Below, piece after piece: positions 7,959 through 18,095 of a stretch of 50,298 bases of DNA. Origin of the DNA: Nevskiaceae bacterium (GTDB taxonomy: Bacteria > Pseudomonadota > Gammaproteobacteria > Nevskiales > Nevskiaceae); contig SCVA01000017.1 of assembly GCA_004297005.1 (NCBI GenBank), forward strand, positions 1-50,298. Direction: 5' to 3'. Within the stretch, counting starts at the first letter, position 1, and the number at the start of each line of letters is the position of its first letter. A program made the translations under genes and the position numbers. Below the pieces are notes generated by a model, which did not search any database, was not told where the DNA came from, and saw only the letters and a list, made by a program, of their open reading frames with translations.

Positions 7959-8854
7959 CGCGCTTTCCGCCGCGGTTGCCGCGCCTGCTGCTGCTCCAGA
8001 AACTCGATCACCGCGCCGGCGATGTTGACGCCGGTGCTCTTCTCGATGCCTTCCAGGCCGGGCGAAGAATTCACCTCCAGCACCATGGGCCCGCTGGCGG
8101 TGCGCAAGAGATCGACGCCGGCGACATTCAGGCCGAGGATGCGCGCGGCGCGGATCGCGGTGCGGCGTTCCAGCGCGCTGATCGGCACCGCCTGCGCCTT
8201 GCCGCCACGATGCAGATTGCTGCGGAACTCGCCGGGCGCGGCGGTGCGCTGCATCGCCGCCACCACCTTGCCGCCGATCACGAAGCAGCGGATGTCGCTG
8301 CCACCAGCCTCCTTCACGAACTGCTGCACCAGGAAGTAGGCATCCAGGCCACGGAAGGCCTCGATCACCGAGGTAGCGGCGCCATCGGTTTCGCAGAGCA
8401 CCACGCCGACGCCCTGCGCGCCTTCGGTGAGCTTGACCACCAGCGGCGTGCCGCCGACCAGGTTGATGAGATCGCGGGTGTCGTCCGGCGCGTGTGCGAA
8501 GCCGGTGACCGGCATCCCGACGCCCTTTTGCGCCAGTAGTTGTAGCGCCAGCAACTTGTCGCGCGAGCGGGCGATGGCGGTGGAAGAGTTGAGCGCGCAG
8601 ACGCCCATGGTTTCCAGTTGCCGGAGCACCGCCAGGCCGTAGTAGGTGATCGAGGCGCCGATGCGCGGAATCACCGCGTCGAAGCCTTCCAGCTTGCGGC
8701 CGCGGTAGTGCACGTCCGGCGCCGCCGGGTTGACGTTCATGTAGCAGCGCAGCGCGTCCACCACCCGCACCGAATGTCCGCGCCGGCGCGCGGCGTTGAC
8801 CAGCCGCTTGGTCGAGTAGAGCTGGGCGTTGCGCGACAGGATCGCGATCTTCAT
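7955..8854 (-). CDS. rimK: RimK-type ATP-grasp ligase
   Basis: RimK adds glutamate residues to the C-terminus of ribosomal protein S6 and can make poly-alpha-glutamate. The start MKIAILSRN at 8854 gives 299 residues, the family length; a longer in-frame extension upstream lacks similarity. ATP-grasp features are [13 protein letters not shown] in the central domain and the metal-binding [18 protein letters not shown] near the C-terminus. The first gene of a two-gene operon, it overlaps the deacylase gene by ATGA. The retropepsin-like zinc protease gene often found with rimK is absent here. Confidence 0.92.
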   Translation of the reverse strand: MKIAILSRNAQLYSTKRLVNAARRRGHSVRVVDALRCYMNVNPAAPDVHYRGRKLEGFDAVIPRIGASITYYGLAVLRQLETMGVCALNSSTAIARSRDKLLALQLLAQKGVGMPVTGFAHAPDDTRDLINLVGGTPLVVKLTEGAQGVGVVLCETDGAATSVIEAFRGLDAYFLVQQFVKEAGGSDIRCFVIGGKVVAAMQRTAAPGEFRSNLHRGGKAQAVPISALERRTAIRAARILGLNVAGVDLLRTASGPMVLEVNSSPGLEGIEKSTGVNIAGAVIEFLEQQQARQPRRKAR

Positions 8855-8947
8855 GGCCGGCGCGGGGCTGGATTTACTGGGGGCGGGGGATTCGCTGCGC
8901 GCTAGCTTGCGCCTACACTGCGGCCATCTCAATGCGAGGAGACGCAG

Positions 8948-9256
8948 ATGAGCAAGACCGAGTACCGGAGTCTCGCCGAGTTCTATCCCTACTACCTGGG
9001 CGAGCACGCCAACCGCACCTGCCGGCGCCTGCACTTCATCGGCTCCAGCCTGGGCCTGCTGATCGCCGCCTACGCGGTGCTGACCCAGAGCTGGTGGCTG
9101 ATCGCCGTCGCCTTCGTGCAGGGCTATGCCTTTGCCTGGGTCGGCCATTTCTTCTTCGAGCACAACAAGCCGGCGACCTTCCAGTACCCCTGGCTCAGCT
9201 ACAAGGGCGACTGGAAGATGTGGTGGGAAACCCTCACCGGCAAGATTCCGTTCTGA
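8948..9256 (+). CDS. DUF962/Mpo1-like membrane protein
   Basis: A small protein of 102 residues resembling the DUF962 family (yeast Mpo1/YGL010w group, whose yeast member is an iron-dependent fatty acid alpha-dioxygenase). Seen here are [23 protein letters not shown], a pair of hydrophobic segments at about 31-60, and the conserved [15 protein letters not shown] block with its histidines. GGAG-type ribosome-binding sequence GAGGAGACGCAG precedes the ATG. Its stop codon overlaps the next start (TGATG at 9254-9258), so the two are coupled. Bacterial function is unknown. Confidence 0.85.
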   Translation: MSKTEYRSLAEFYPYYLGEHANRTCRRLHFIGSSLGLLIAAYAVLTQSWWLIAVAFVQGYAFAWVGHFFFEHNKPATFQYPWLSYKGDWKMWWETLTGKIPF

Positions 9257-9642
9257 TGACAGCGGCGGAACTCCTCGAAGGGCTCGCCGACGGCAGCTTG
9301 CCGCCGTCGGATTTCAGCCACGCCGCGCATCTGCAGGTCGCCCGCGAACTGCTGCTGCAACTGCCGCCCGCTGAGGCCGAGGCGCGGTTCTGCGCGCTGC
9401 TCGGTGGCTATGTGCGCCGGCTTGGTGCCGAGGCCAAGTTCCATCAGACCGTCAGCATCGCGCTGCTGCGGCTGATCGCCGCCCGCCTACGGCCCGGCGA
9501 AAGCTGGGCGCAGTTCCAGGCCGCCAACCCGGAGCTGTTCGCCGACGCCCGCGGACTGGTCGCGCATCACTACAGCGCCGAGTGCCTGGCGGCGGGCCGC
9601 ACGCAGTTCCTGGCACCCGACCTGGCGCCGTTGCCCGCCTGA
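9256..9642 (+). CDS. Uncharacterised 128-residue protein with HxxHL motif
   Basis: The start ATG 9256 shares one base with the stop of the DUF962 gene. The 128-residue soluble protein contains [10 protein letters not shown] near the N-terminus, [14 protein letters not shown] in the middle and LAPDLAPLP at the end. This spacing recalls an uncharacterised bacterial family with H-x-x-HL, YHET and PDLxPLP blocks, whose histidines may bind metal. No signal peptide or membrane segment is visible. It is probably co-expressed with the DUF962 gene, and mnmG begins 49 bases after it. Function cannot be stated. Confidence 0.72.
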   Translation: MTAAELLEGLADGSLPPSDFSHAAHLQVARELLLQLPPAEAEARFCALLGGYVRRLGAEAKFHQTVSIALLRLIAARLRPGESWAQFQAANPELFADARGLVAHHYSAECLAAGRTQFLAPDLAPLPA

Positions 9643-9691
9643 GCATTTGTTGACCAGCGGCGCTAGAATCGCGCCCCCGCGAATTGGTCCG

Positions 9692-11583
<1,892 letters not shown>

Positions 11584-11587
<4 letters not shown>

Positions 11588-12342
11588 CCAAACAGATCGG
11601 CCTGCGGTGGCGGCGCATCGGCGTCGGCCGGGCGCGCCAGCCAACGGTGCAGGCCGGCGCCATGCCGCTTGAGCCAGTCGCGGTGCAGCGACCACTCCGG
11701 CATCTGTTGCGCCACCAGGCCCCAGAAGCGCGGCGAGTGGTCGGGATGCGGCAGATGGCAGAGCTCGTGGATCACCACGTAGCGGAACACTTCCGGCGGC
11801 GCCAGCAGCAGGCGCCAGGACAGCGAGATCACCCCCTCCGGCGTGCAACTGCCCCATTGCGCGCGCGGATCGCCGATACGCAGCTCGCTCCAGCGCAGGC
11901 TCAGGCGATGCGCCTCCTGGTTGAGCAGGTCTTCCGCTTCCAGGCGCGCTTCGTTGATCAGCGTGCGCCTGAGCAGGCGGGTGAGCAGCTCATGCCGGGT
12001 GTCTTGCGGTGCGAACACGGTGATCGCCTCCGGCAGCAAGCGAACCTGCGGCCGCGCCAGACTGGCGCGCGACCAGCGCACCGGCGTCTCGGCGCCACGC
12101 AGGGGCAGCACGTCGGCGCCATCCCAGCGCAAGGGTCTGCGCGCGGCTTCCGGCGTGCGGCTCTCCAGCTTGCCCAACTGCTCGCGGACCCAGTCCAGCC
12201 GGCTGACCAGAAACGCCCGCGCCTCCGCCTTGGTGGCGTAGCGCGGGATGGTCAGTACTACTTCGCCGGTGGCGTTGACCGCCACGCGGATGTAGCGCGC
12301 TTTGGGGTTGACGCGTTCCTGGACGGGGAAAGGGAACTGCAT
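11584..12342 (-). CDS. M48-type YgjP-like metallopeptidase
   Basis: This is a 252-residue putative zinc metallopeptidase of the YgjP/DUF45 group. The zinc motif HELCH lies in [19 protein letters not shown], with the family blocks AQWGSC and [12 protein letters not shown] upstream of it. There is no signal peptide, so it is cytoplasmic. It is convergent with mnmG. The next minus-strand gene upstream ends 20 bases from its start, so a shared transcript is possible. The substrate is unknown. Confidence 0.9.
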
Positions 12343-12362
12343 GCCGTAGGCCGTGGCCGAGG

Positions 12363-12758
12363 CTAGCCGCCGCTCGGTGCTTGCAGCAGCGCCTGGCGAA
12401 TGTCGTACGCGAGATTGCGCGTCCAGTTCATGTACTTACTATGGATATGGGCAACCCCGTCATCCAGTTCATAGTCCATCACCGCGCTGTCGAGGTAGTG
12501 AATCTGGATGTCCTGCGGACCGTAGCTGATCGCGACCTTGATCATGTGCTGACGGATTCGCAAAGTTGCTTCCAGCTGACCCGGCGCGGTCTCGACGAGC
12601 TGCCACTCGCGACGGGCGCCGCCGGCCTTGATCGCCTGCAATACGGCCGCTGGTGCCACGCCGGGCGGAACCGGAATCGGGGCGGGCTCTTCTAGCTTGG
12701 CGGCCAGCGCGGCAAACGGCAGGACGGCGAGGGCGAGCAACAGTGAAAGCTTGGACAT
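12363..12758 (-). CDS. Small exported protein of unknown function
   Basis: The start at 12758 follows a strong GGAGG (CCGGAGGTTTGCATG), giving 131 residues. Residues 1-19 form a signal peptide (MSKLSLLLALAVLPFAALAA). The mature part has a basic middle (LRIRQHMIKVAISYGP) and an aromatic, acidic stretch with YELDDGVAHIHSKY. No conserved domain was recognised. It lies 79 bases downstream of another exported protein on the same strand. Both border the pigment cluster, but membership is not shown. Confidence 0.7.
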   Translation of the reverse strand: MSKLSLLLALAVLPFAALAAKLEEPAPIPVPPGVAPAAVLQAIKAGGARREWQLVETAPGQLEATLRIRQHMIKVAISYGPQDIQIHYLDSAVMDYELDDGVAHIHSKYMNWTRNLAYDIRQALLQAPSGG

Positions 12759-12837
12759 GCAAACCTCCGGGCGAGGGAATACCAAAAAAATTGGACTAGC
12801 GGATTAGCGGGCGTCGCGCGCAGGGCGACCAGGCGCA

Positions 12838-13266
12838 TCAGGGCAGCTTGACCACCGTACCGCGCAGGGCCACGCCACCCATCACGCTGCCGGCGCCGCA
12901 CTGGTACTCGGTCTCGCTGCTGAGTTCGTTGTTGCGGTAGACGCTGACGATATTGACGACCGCGTTGCCGCCTTCCTGCTTGGCCCGCTCCTGCAAGGCG
13001 AGCACCGCGGAAAGAAACACCCACTCGCAGCCGTCCTTGTCGGACTTGTTGAAGAAGTTGGTCTTCTTGTTGGAAGTGTAGGTGCCGAGCGCCTTGGCGC
13101 CGGCCGGGGTCTTGCCGAACACCAGCTTGATCTGTGGGTCGATCTTGGCCTGGGCGCTGGGGGTGGCAAGTGCCTCGGCGACCGGAAACTGCAGGCGGTC
13201 GTCACGCGCTTGAGCGGTCGCGGCGAGAGTGGCGAGCAGGGCGGTGGCGGCGAGCTTTTTGAGCAT
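12838..13266 (-). CDS. Small exported protein (misnamed excinuclease subunit family)
   Basis: This 142-residue protein has a signal peptide (residues 1-20, ending AQA) and the blocks TSNKKTNFFNKSD, CEWVFLSAVLALQERAKQ and GGNAVVNIVSVYRNN. It closes with CGAGSVMGGVALRG. It matches a family of short exported proteins in Xanthomonadales often carrying the name excinuclease ABC subunit A, which has no functional support here. Two cysteines (in CEWVF and QCGAG) could form a disulfide. The VVNIVSVYRNN pattern recalls YbjQ/YdgH-type folds. Function is unknown; it lies 63 bases downstream of the pigment ketosynthase gene. Confidence 0.75.
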   Translation of the reverse strand: MLKKLAATALLATLAATAQARDDRLQFPVAEALATPSAQAKIDPQIKLVFGKTPAGAKALGTYTSNKKTNFFNKSDKDGCEWVFLSAVLALQERAKQEGGNAVVNIVSVYRNNELSSETEYQCGAGSVMGGVALRGTVVKLP

Positions 13267-13329
13267 GGTCTAGTCCTTTAGTTTGGAGTTGGCTGGTGTG
13301 GCGGGAACTGGGACAGCGTGGATCTCGAA

Positions 13330-14556
13330 TCAGTTGCAGCGACGGAAGATCAGGGAAGTGTTGATGCCCCCGAAGGCGAAGTTGTTGTTCATCACGGTGT
13401 CGCATTGCAGCGAGCGCCCGTCGCCAACGAGATAGTCGAGTTCGCCGCAGCGGGGGTCGACGTTGCGCAGATTGAGGGTGGGCGCAAACCAGTCGTGGCG
13501 CATCATCTCGATCGACAGCCAGCTCTCCAGCGCGCCGCAGGCACCCAGGGTGTGCCCGAAGTTGCCCTTCAGCGAGCTGACCGGCGGACGATTGCCGAAC
13601 AGTCGCCAGGTGGCCTGCGACTCGGCGATGTCGCCCTGCTCGGTGGCCGTGCCATGGGCATTGATGTAGCCGATGGCTTCCGGTGGCAGGCCGGCGTCGT
13701 CGAGCGCCAGACGCATCGCCACTTCCATGGTGCGAGTGTTGGGATGGGTGGCGTGGTCGCCGTCGGAGTTGGCGCCGTAGCCCAGAATCTCGGCGTAAAT
13801 CCTGGCGCCACGAGCCAGCGCGTGCTCGCGCTCTTCCAAGATCAGCGTGCAGGCACCCTCGCCCAGCACTAGGCCGTCGCGGCCGGCGTCGAAGGGCGAG
13901 GGCGTGGTGCTCGGCGCCTCATTGCGAGTGGAGGTGGCGAACAGGGTGTCGAACACCGCCGCCTGGGTCGGGCACAGCTCTTCGGCGCCGCCGGCGACCA
14001 TCAGCTTCTGGCGGCCGAAGCGGATCGCCTCGTAGGCATAGCCGACGCCCTGGCTGCCGGAGGTGCAGGCCGAGGTGGTGGGAATCACCCGGCCCTTGAT
14101 GCCGAAGCGGATGCCGATGTTCACCGCCGCGGTGTGGCTCATCATCCGCAGGTAGGTGGTGGCATTGAGATTGCCGCTGCCGCCGGCGATCAGCATCGAG
14201 GCGAAGTCCTTGAGCGCGTCGGTAGACCCGGAGCAGGAGCCGTAGGAGATGCCCATGCGGCCGTCTTGGATGATCGGGTCGTCCTTCAAGCCGGCATCCG
14301 CCAGCGCCTGCTCGGTGGCGCAGCTGGCGAGCAGCGCCACCCGGCCCATGGTGCGGGTCACTTTGCGGGTGTAGTGCGCTGGCGGCGCGAAGCCGGAGAT
14401 GGGGCCGCCCAGCCGGGTGTTGAGTTCGGGGTAGCGATCCCAGGCCTCCATGCGGCGGATGCCGGAAGTGCCGGCGCGCAAGTTTTCCGCGATCTGCTCC
14501 CAGCTGTCGCCCAAAGAGCTGATTCCGGCCATGCCGGTAACCACCACGCGATGCAT
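13330..14556 (-). CDS. Beta-ketoacyl-ACP synthase (APE cluster, FabF-like)
   Basis: This is a type II condensing enzyme for polyene chain extension or priming. In 408 residues it has the complete catalytic triad: Cys164 (TSACTSGSQG), His301 (NAHGTATEQGD) and His335 (KGNFGHTLGACG). Its sequence style is FabF/KAS II. Its start overlaps the fabG-like stop by one base, so it ends an operon reading ketoreductase, then ketosynthase. It is one of two active ketosynthases in the cluster, matching the ApeO/ApeR pair of known aryl polyene systems; which is which cannot be decided by eye. Confidence 0.93.
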   Translation of the reverse strand: MHRVVVTGMAGISSLGDSWEQIAENLRAGTSGIRRMEAWDRYPELNTRLGGPISGFAPPAHYTRKVTRTMGRVALLASCATEQALADAGLKDDPIIQDGRMGISYGSCSGSTDALKDFASMLIAGGSGNLNATTYLRMMSHTAAVNIGIRFGIKGRVIPTTSACTSGSQGVGYAYEAIRFGRQKLMVAGGAEELCPTQAAVFDTLFATSTRNEAPSTTPSPFDAGRDGLVLGEGACTLILEEREHALARGARIYAEILGYGANSDGDHATHPNTRTMEVAMRLALDDAGLPPEAIGYINAHGTATEQGDIAESQATWRLFGNRPPVSSLKGNFGHTLGACGALESWLSIEMMRHDWFAPTLNLRNVDPRCGELDYLVGDGRSLQCDTVMNNNFAFGGINTSLIFRRCN

Positions 14557-15296
14557 CAGACCATACCCCCATTGACGGAAATGACTTGCCGGGTGATGTA
14601 GGCAGCGCCGGGCGATAGCAGATAGGACACCAGGCTGGCGACTTCCTCGGGTTCGCCGATACGGCCAGCGGGAATCATCTTCAGTGCTTCTTCTACCGGC
14701 GCCTCGGCGATCATCTCGGTGCGGATCAGCCCGGGAGCCACGCAGTTGACGGTGATGCTCCGGCTGGCCAGCTCGATGGCCAGCGCTTTGCTGGCGCCGA
14801 TGATGCCGGCCTTGGCGGCGGAATAGTTGACCTGCCCGCGGTTGCCGGCCAGGCCCGACACCGAAGCCAGGGTAATGATGCGGCCAGGCTTGCGGCGGCG
14901 GATCATCGGCATGGTCAACGGTTTCAGGACGTTGTAGAAGCCATCGAGATTGGTGCCCAGCACCGAGTCCCAGTCCTGGTCGGACAAGGCCGGAAACGCG
15001 CCATCGCGGGCAATGCCGGCGTTCAGCACCACGCCGTAGGGCGCGCCATTGGCGGCCACCTCCGCTTCCAGTGCCGCGCCGCTGGCGGTGCGGTCTGCGA
15101 TGTCGAAACAGAGGCTGTGCGCTTCGACGCCAAGGCCGCGGATTTCGGCCTCAGCCTCGGCCAGCGCTGCCGTCGGGGCGCGGCCGTGCAGCAGCGGCTG
15201 GTAGCCATCGCGCGCCAGCTGCACGGCGATGGCGCGGCCGATGCCGCGCGAGCTGCCGGTCACCAGCACCCGTAGTCGCGGGCTCGATAGGCTCAT
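14556..15296 (-). CDS. 3-oxoacyl-ACP reductase (FabG-like, APE cluster)
   Basis: This is a short-chain dehydrogenase that reduces the beta-keto group after each extension, corresponding to ApeQ. The NADPH-binding TGSSRGIG lies at 13-20, NAG at 92-94, and the catalytic Ser145, Tyr158 and Lys162 (YSAAK) are all present in 246 residues. The C-terminus TRQVISVNGGMV is typical of FabG. It overlaps the dehydratase gene upstream by ATGA (15293-15296) and the ketosynthase downstream by one base. Confidence 0.94.
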   Translation of the reverse strand: MSLSSPRLRVLVTGSSRGIGRAIAVQLARDGYQPLLHGRAPTAALAEAEAEIRGLGVEAHSLCFDIADRTASGAALEAEVAANGAPYGVVLNAGIARDGAFPALSDQDWDSVLGTNLDGFYNVLKPLTMPMIRRRKPGRIITLASVSGLAGNRGQVNYSAAKAGIIGASKALAIELASRSITVNCVAPGLIRTEMIAEAPVEEALKMIPAGRIGEPEEVASLVSYLLSPGAAYITRQVISVNGGMV

Positions 15297-15772
15297 GCCG
15301 CCGCGTCCTCCAATAGAAAGCGATGAATGTCGTCGGGGCGGTAGGCCTTGATTTCCGCCCGCGCCAGGCTAGCTCCAGCGGCGTCGAAAATCTCGCAGCC
15401 GAATACGCAGATGCCGGTTTCATCACGCATCACCAGACGGACGCCGACGCTGAGGCGCTGACCCGCCACGAAATGGTCGATCTGGCTGTCGTAGCGGCGC
15501 GCGCCGATCAACAGGCCGATCTTGGGCGAGAGCCCCAGCGCGCTCATCTCGAGCCCGGAAAACACGGCGATGGCCTGCGCCATGTATTCGATGCCGAGAT
15601 AGGCCGGCACCCGGCTGTGACCGTCGCCGAACGGTGCCTGGTCACGGACTTGCAGCGCTACACGGAGAGAGTCCTGGTCGTAGTCGAGCAACTCGTCGAT
15701 CAGCCGCATGGCACCGGTGTGCGGCAATAGCGCGGCCACCGGGGTGGGCGTGTGGGGCTTGGCGTTGGACAT
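15293..15772 (-). CDS. Hotdog-fold 3-hydroxyacyl-ACP dehydratase (ApeP-like)
   Basis: The start MSNAKPH at 15772 gives 159 residues; a longer reading frame upstream lies over the lipoprotein gene. Family blocks are LLPHTGAMRLIDELLDYD, VPAYLGIEYMAQAIAVFSG and LLIGARRYDSQIDHF, typical of the dehydratase that works with the FabG-like reductase in aryl polyene clusters. The catalytic His is probably in LLPHTG or the GDGHSRVPAYLGIE stretch. It is translationally coupled to the reductase by ATGA. It starts 5 bases upstream of the DUF3261 lipoprotein stop in a continuous minus-strand operon. Confidence 0.88.
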   Translation of the reverse strand: MSNAKPHTPTPVAALLPHTGAMRLIDELLDYDQDSLRVALQVRDQAPFGDGHSRVPAYLGIEYMAQAIAVFSGLEMSALGLSPKIGLLIGARRYDSQIDHFVAGQRLSVGVRLVMRDETGICVFGCEIFDAAGASLARAEIKAYRPDDIHRFLLEDAAA

Positions 15773-15776
15773 CGGT

Positions 15777-16418
15777 TCAGGGGCTAACGGCGGTAATGCT
15801 TTCGGAGCGGATCGCCAGGCTGTAGTCGTAGCGCAGGTTGACCAGCCAGAGCCGCCCGCTCCAGGGGTCGGGGCTGGCATAGTGAACCTCCGCGACCAGG
15901 CGACCGTCGCGCAGCAGGCGGCGGGTATCGTCCGCCGGCTGGCTGATCTGCCAGGCGCTGCCGGCATAGGCGGCCTGCAGACTGGCCAGCGGCCAGAAGG
16001 CCAGCTGCACGTCGGCGAGGATGCGCCTCGGGTCCAGCTGCTCGGGTACGCCGGGACCGCGTTCGGCGCTGATCTGGCCATCGGCGGAGACGCCCAGGCT
16101 CAGTAGCCGCAGCCCCAGGGCATTGATGCAGACGGTGCGCCAGTCCGCCGCGCCGACCGACAGCGTGCATTGCATCTGTACCGCGCGGTCACCGAAGGCC
16201 GCCAGCAGGGTCTGGCTGCTGTCGGCGGGCAGCCGCGGTTGGTCCAGCGCCAGAGGCATCGCCTGGTCCGGCACTGCCACCGCTACGGCCGCGGGCCGCA
16301 AGGCGCAGCCCGCGCTCAGCAAGCTGCCGAACGCCAGGGCCAGGGCACCGACGCTGCGGCATCGCCTGGCGGTGCTCAGCGGCAAAGATCCGGCTTGCCC
16401 GAAGTGAGGTCGTAGCAT
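15777..16418 (-). CDS. DUF3261 lipoprotein of the APE cluster
   Basis: An outer-membrane-type lipoprotein of the DUF3261 family, regularly found in aryl polyene clusters and thought to help deliver the pigment to the outer membrane. The lipobox is LLSAGC. Starting at ATG 16418 gives 213 residues with a rather long signal region; a TTG near 16385 is an alternative that avoids a 43-base overlap with the preceding lipoprotein gene. Conserved features include RRILADVQLAFWPL and VNLRYDYSLAIRSE. Confidence 0.82.
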   Translation of the reverse strand: MLRPHFGQAGSLPLSTARRCRSVGALALAFGSLLSAGCALRPAAVAVAVPDQAMPLALDQPRLPADSSQTLLAAFGDRAVQMQCTLSVGAADWRTVCINALGLRLLSLGVSADGQISAERGPGVPEQLDPRRILADVQLAFWPLASLQAAYAGSAWQISQPADDTRRLLRDGRLVAEVHYASPDPWSGRLWLVNLRYDYSLAIRSESITAVSP

Positions 16419-16726
16419 CGGTAGGCAAAGCCCATCGGCCAGTAGATCAGGGCATACGGCGGCCAGAAGATCGAGACCACCCGGAAGCGGGCGGCCAGCC
16501 GACCTTCCTGAACCACCTTGTCGTTCTGCTCCAGCTTGTAGGGAATGCCGCCGGCGGAATCCCAGAAATAGGGGAGCGTCTTGACCTGGCCGGCGGGGTA
16601 GCTGGTTTCGCGGCTGCCGAAGCGGATCTGGCTATCCGGCGGCAGACGAAATTGCGCGGTGGTCGAGCAGCCCGTTAGCAAGGCGAAGGCGGCCGCAAGC
16701 AACGCGGCACGGGGACCTGGAGACAT
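16376..16726 (-). CDS. Small lipoprotein of unknown function
   Basis: This 116-residue protein starts after GAGGGAAATCAC at 16726. Its signal peptide ends in the lipobox LLTGC (Cys20), so it should be lipidated. The mature part includes TLPYFWDSAGGIPYKLEQ and a hydrophobic aromatic stretch IFWPPYALIYWPMGFAYRCYD. No family was recognised. It is first in the minus-strand operon with the DUF3261 lipoprotein, dehydratase, reductase and ketosynthase, so a role in pigment handling is a reasonable inference. Confidence 0.75.
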   Translation of the reverse strand: MSPGPRAALLAAAFALLTGCSTTAQFRLPPDSQIRFGSRETSYPAGQVKTLPYFWDSAGGIPYKLEQNDKVVQEGRLAARFRVVSIFWPPYALIYWPMGFAYRCYDLTSGKPDLCR

Positions 16727-16820
16727 GTGATTTCCCTCGTGATTATTGTCTGATCTCAGCGGCCGAATATTAGCGCACCGCTATCGCAGGGCGTGGCGGG
16801 GAGGCGCGCGGCCGTGGACA

Positions 16821-18095
16821 ATGATTCACAAACAAACCGGGGAAAAATTCTTGAACGAGGTGCTCATCATCGGGGCCGGCCCAGCCGGCTCCGTCGCAGC
16901 TGCCATGCTGGTGCAAAAGGGGTATCGGGTACTGGTGCTGGAAAAGCAGCTGTTCCCGCGCTTCTCGGTTGGTGAGAGCCTGCTCGCGCAAAGCCTGGGC
17001 CTGATCGAGCAGGCCGGGATGCTGGAGGCGGTGCAGGCGGCTGGCTTCCAGTACAAGAACGGCGCCGCCTTCGCCCACAATGGCCGATATTCGACTTTCA
17101 ACTTCGCCGAGAAAAGCAGCCCTGGCTTTGGCTACACCTATCAGGTGCCGCGAGGCGAGTTCGACCATCTCCTGATCAAGGAGGCGGCGCGCATGGGGGC
17201 CGAGGTGCGCTTCGAAGTCGAGATCATCGCCGCCGATTTCTCCGGCGAGCGGCCGCGCATCACCGCCCGCGGCAAGGACGGCAGCGAAGAGCTTCACCAG
17301 CCGCGCTTCGTGCTCGACGCCAGCGGCTTTGGCCGCGTGCTGCCGCGCCTGCTGGGTCTGGAATCGCCCTCGCCGTTCCCGACCCGCTCGGCGCTGTTCA
17401 CCCAGGTCTACGACGGTATCCCCTCCGGCGCCTTCGACCGCCAGAAGATCCGCGTCACCACCCATCCGAAATTCCGCGATGTCTGGTTCTGGCTGATCCC
17501 CTTCTCTAACGGCAAGGCCTCGATCGGCGTGGTCGCGCGCGACGAATTCTTGCAGCAGTACCCGGGCAGCAACGAAGACCGGCTGTGGGCGCTGCACCGT
17601 GAAGACCCTGAACTCAGCGCGCTGCTGGCTAATGCGAAACCGGCGCTCCCGGTCGGCGAGCTGCGCGGCTACGCCGCCAATGTCAGCCGCATGTGGGGGC
17701 CGGGCTACGCCCTGCTCGGCAATGCCGCGGAATTTCTCGACCCGGTGTTTTCCTCCGGCGTCACCATCGCCATGAAGTCCGCCAACATGGCGGCCGGCTT
17801 GCTGGATCGGCAGTTCAGGGGCGAGACAGTGGACTGGGAGGCGGAGTTCGCAGCCCCCCTCAAGCTGGGCGTGGAAACCTTCCGTGGCTTCGTCGAGGGC
17901 TGGTACGACGGCAGTCTGCAAGACGTCATCTACTACCCGCGGCAAGACCCGAAGATCCGCCGGACGATCTGCTCGGTGCTCGCCGGCTACGCCTGGGACA
18001 CCAGCAATCCCTACGTCGGCAGGGCCAAGCAGCGCCTGCACACCCTGGCGCAGCTGTGCCGGCAGGGCGAGGCGCAGGCCGACAGCGCCAGTTGA
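16821..18095 (+). CDS. Flavin-dependent halogenase-like FAD oxidoreductase
   Basis: A likely flavin-dependent halogenase, expected to brominate or chlorinate the aryl head or polyene. From ATG 16821 it has 424 residues; TTG 16851 with upstream GGGGA would give LNEVLIIGAGPAG and is a credible alternative. The FAD motif GAGPAG lies at 18-23. Both published halogenase signatures are present: WFWLIP (WxWxIP) at 222-227 and FLDPVFSSG (Fx.Px.Sx.G) at 305-313. Lys79 (FQYKNGAAF) occupies the place of the catalytic lysine of phenolic halogenases. It is co-oriented with the antiporter (one-base overlap) and opposite to its pigment-cluster neighbours. A non-halogenating monooxygenase remains possible. 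Confidence 0.85.
   Translation: MIHKQTGEKFLNEVLIIGAGPAGSVAAAMLVQKGYRVLVLEKQLFPRFSVGESLLAQSLGLIEQAGMLEAVQAAGFQYKNGAAFAHNGRYSTFNFAEKSSPGFGYTYQVPRGEFDHLLIKEAARMGAEVRFEVEIIAADFSGERPRITARGKDGSEELHQPRFVLDASGFGRVLPRLLGLESPSPFPTRSALFTQVYDGIPSGAFDRQKIRVTTHPKFRDVWFWLIPFSNGKASIGVVARDEFLQQYPGSNEDRLWALHREDPELSALLANAKPALPVGELRGYAANVSRMWGPGYALLGNAAEFLDPVFSSGVTIAMKSANMAAGLLDRQFRGETVDWEAEFAAPLKLGVETFRGFVEGWYDGSLQDVIYYPRQDPKIRRTICSVLAGYAWDTSNPYVGRAKQRLHTLAQLCRQGEAQADSAS

Noticed and set aside
8855..9163. N-terminal extension of RimK by about 100 residues
   Set aside because: It is low in similarity to anything, lies over the plus-strand DUF962 gene, and MKIAILSRN is the normal RimK start.
9664..9669. TAGAAT as promoter -10 for mnmG
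   Set aside because: No acceptable -35 lies at 15-19 bases upstream; the TTGACC nearby is only 8 bases away.
15773..16081. N-terminal extension of the ApeP-like dehydratase
   Set aside because: It lies over the DUF3261 lipoprotein gene in another frame; the short start gives a normal hotdog protein.
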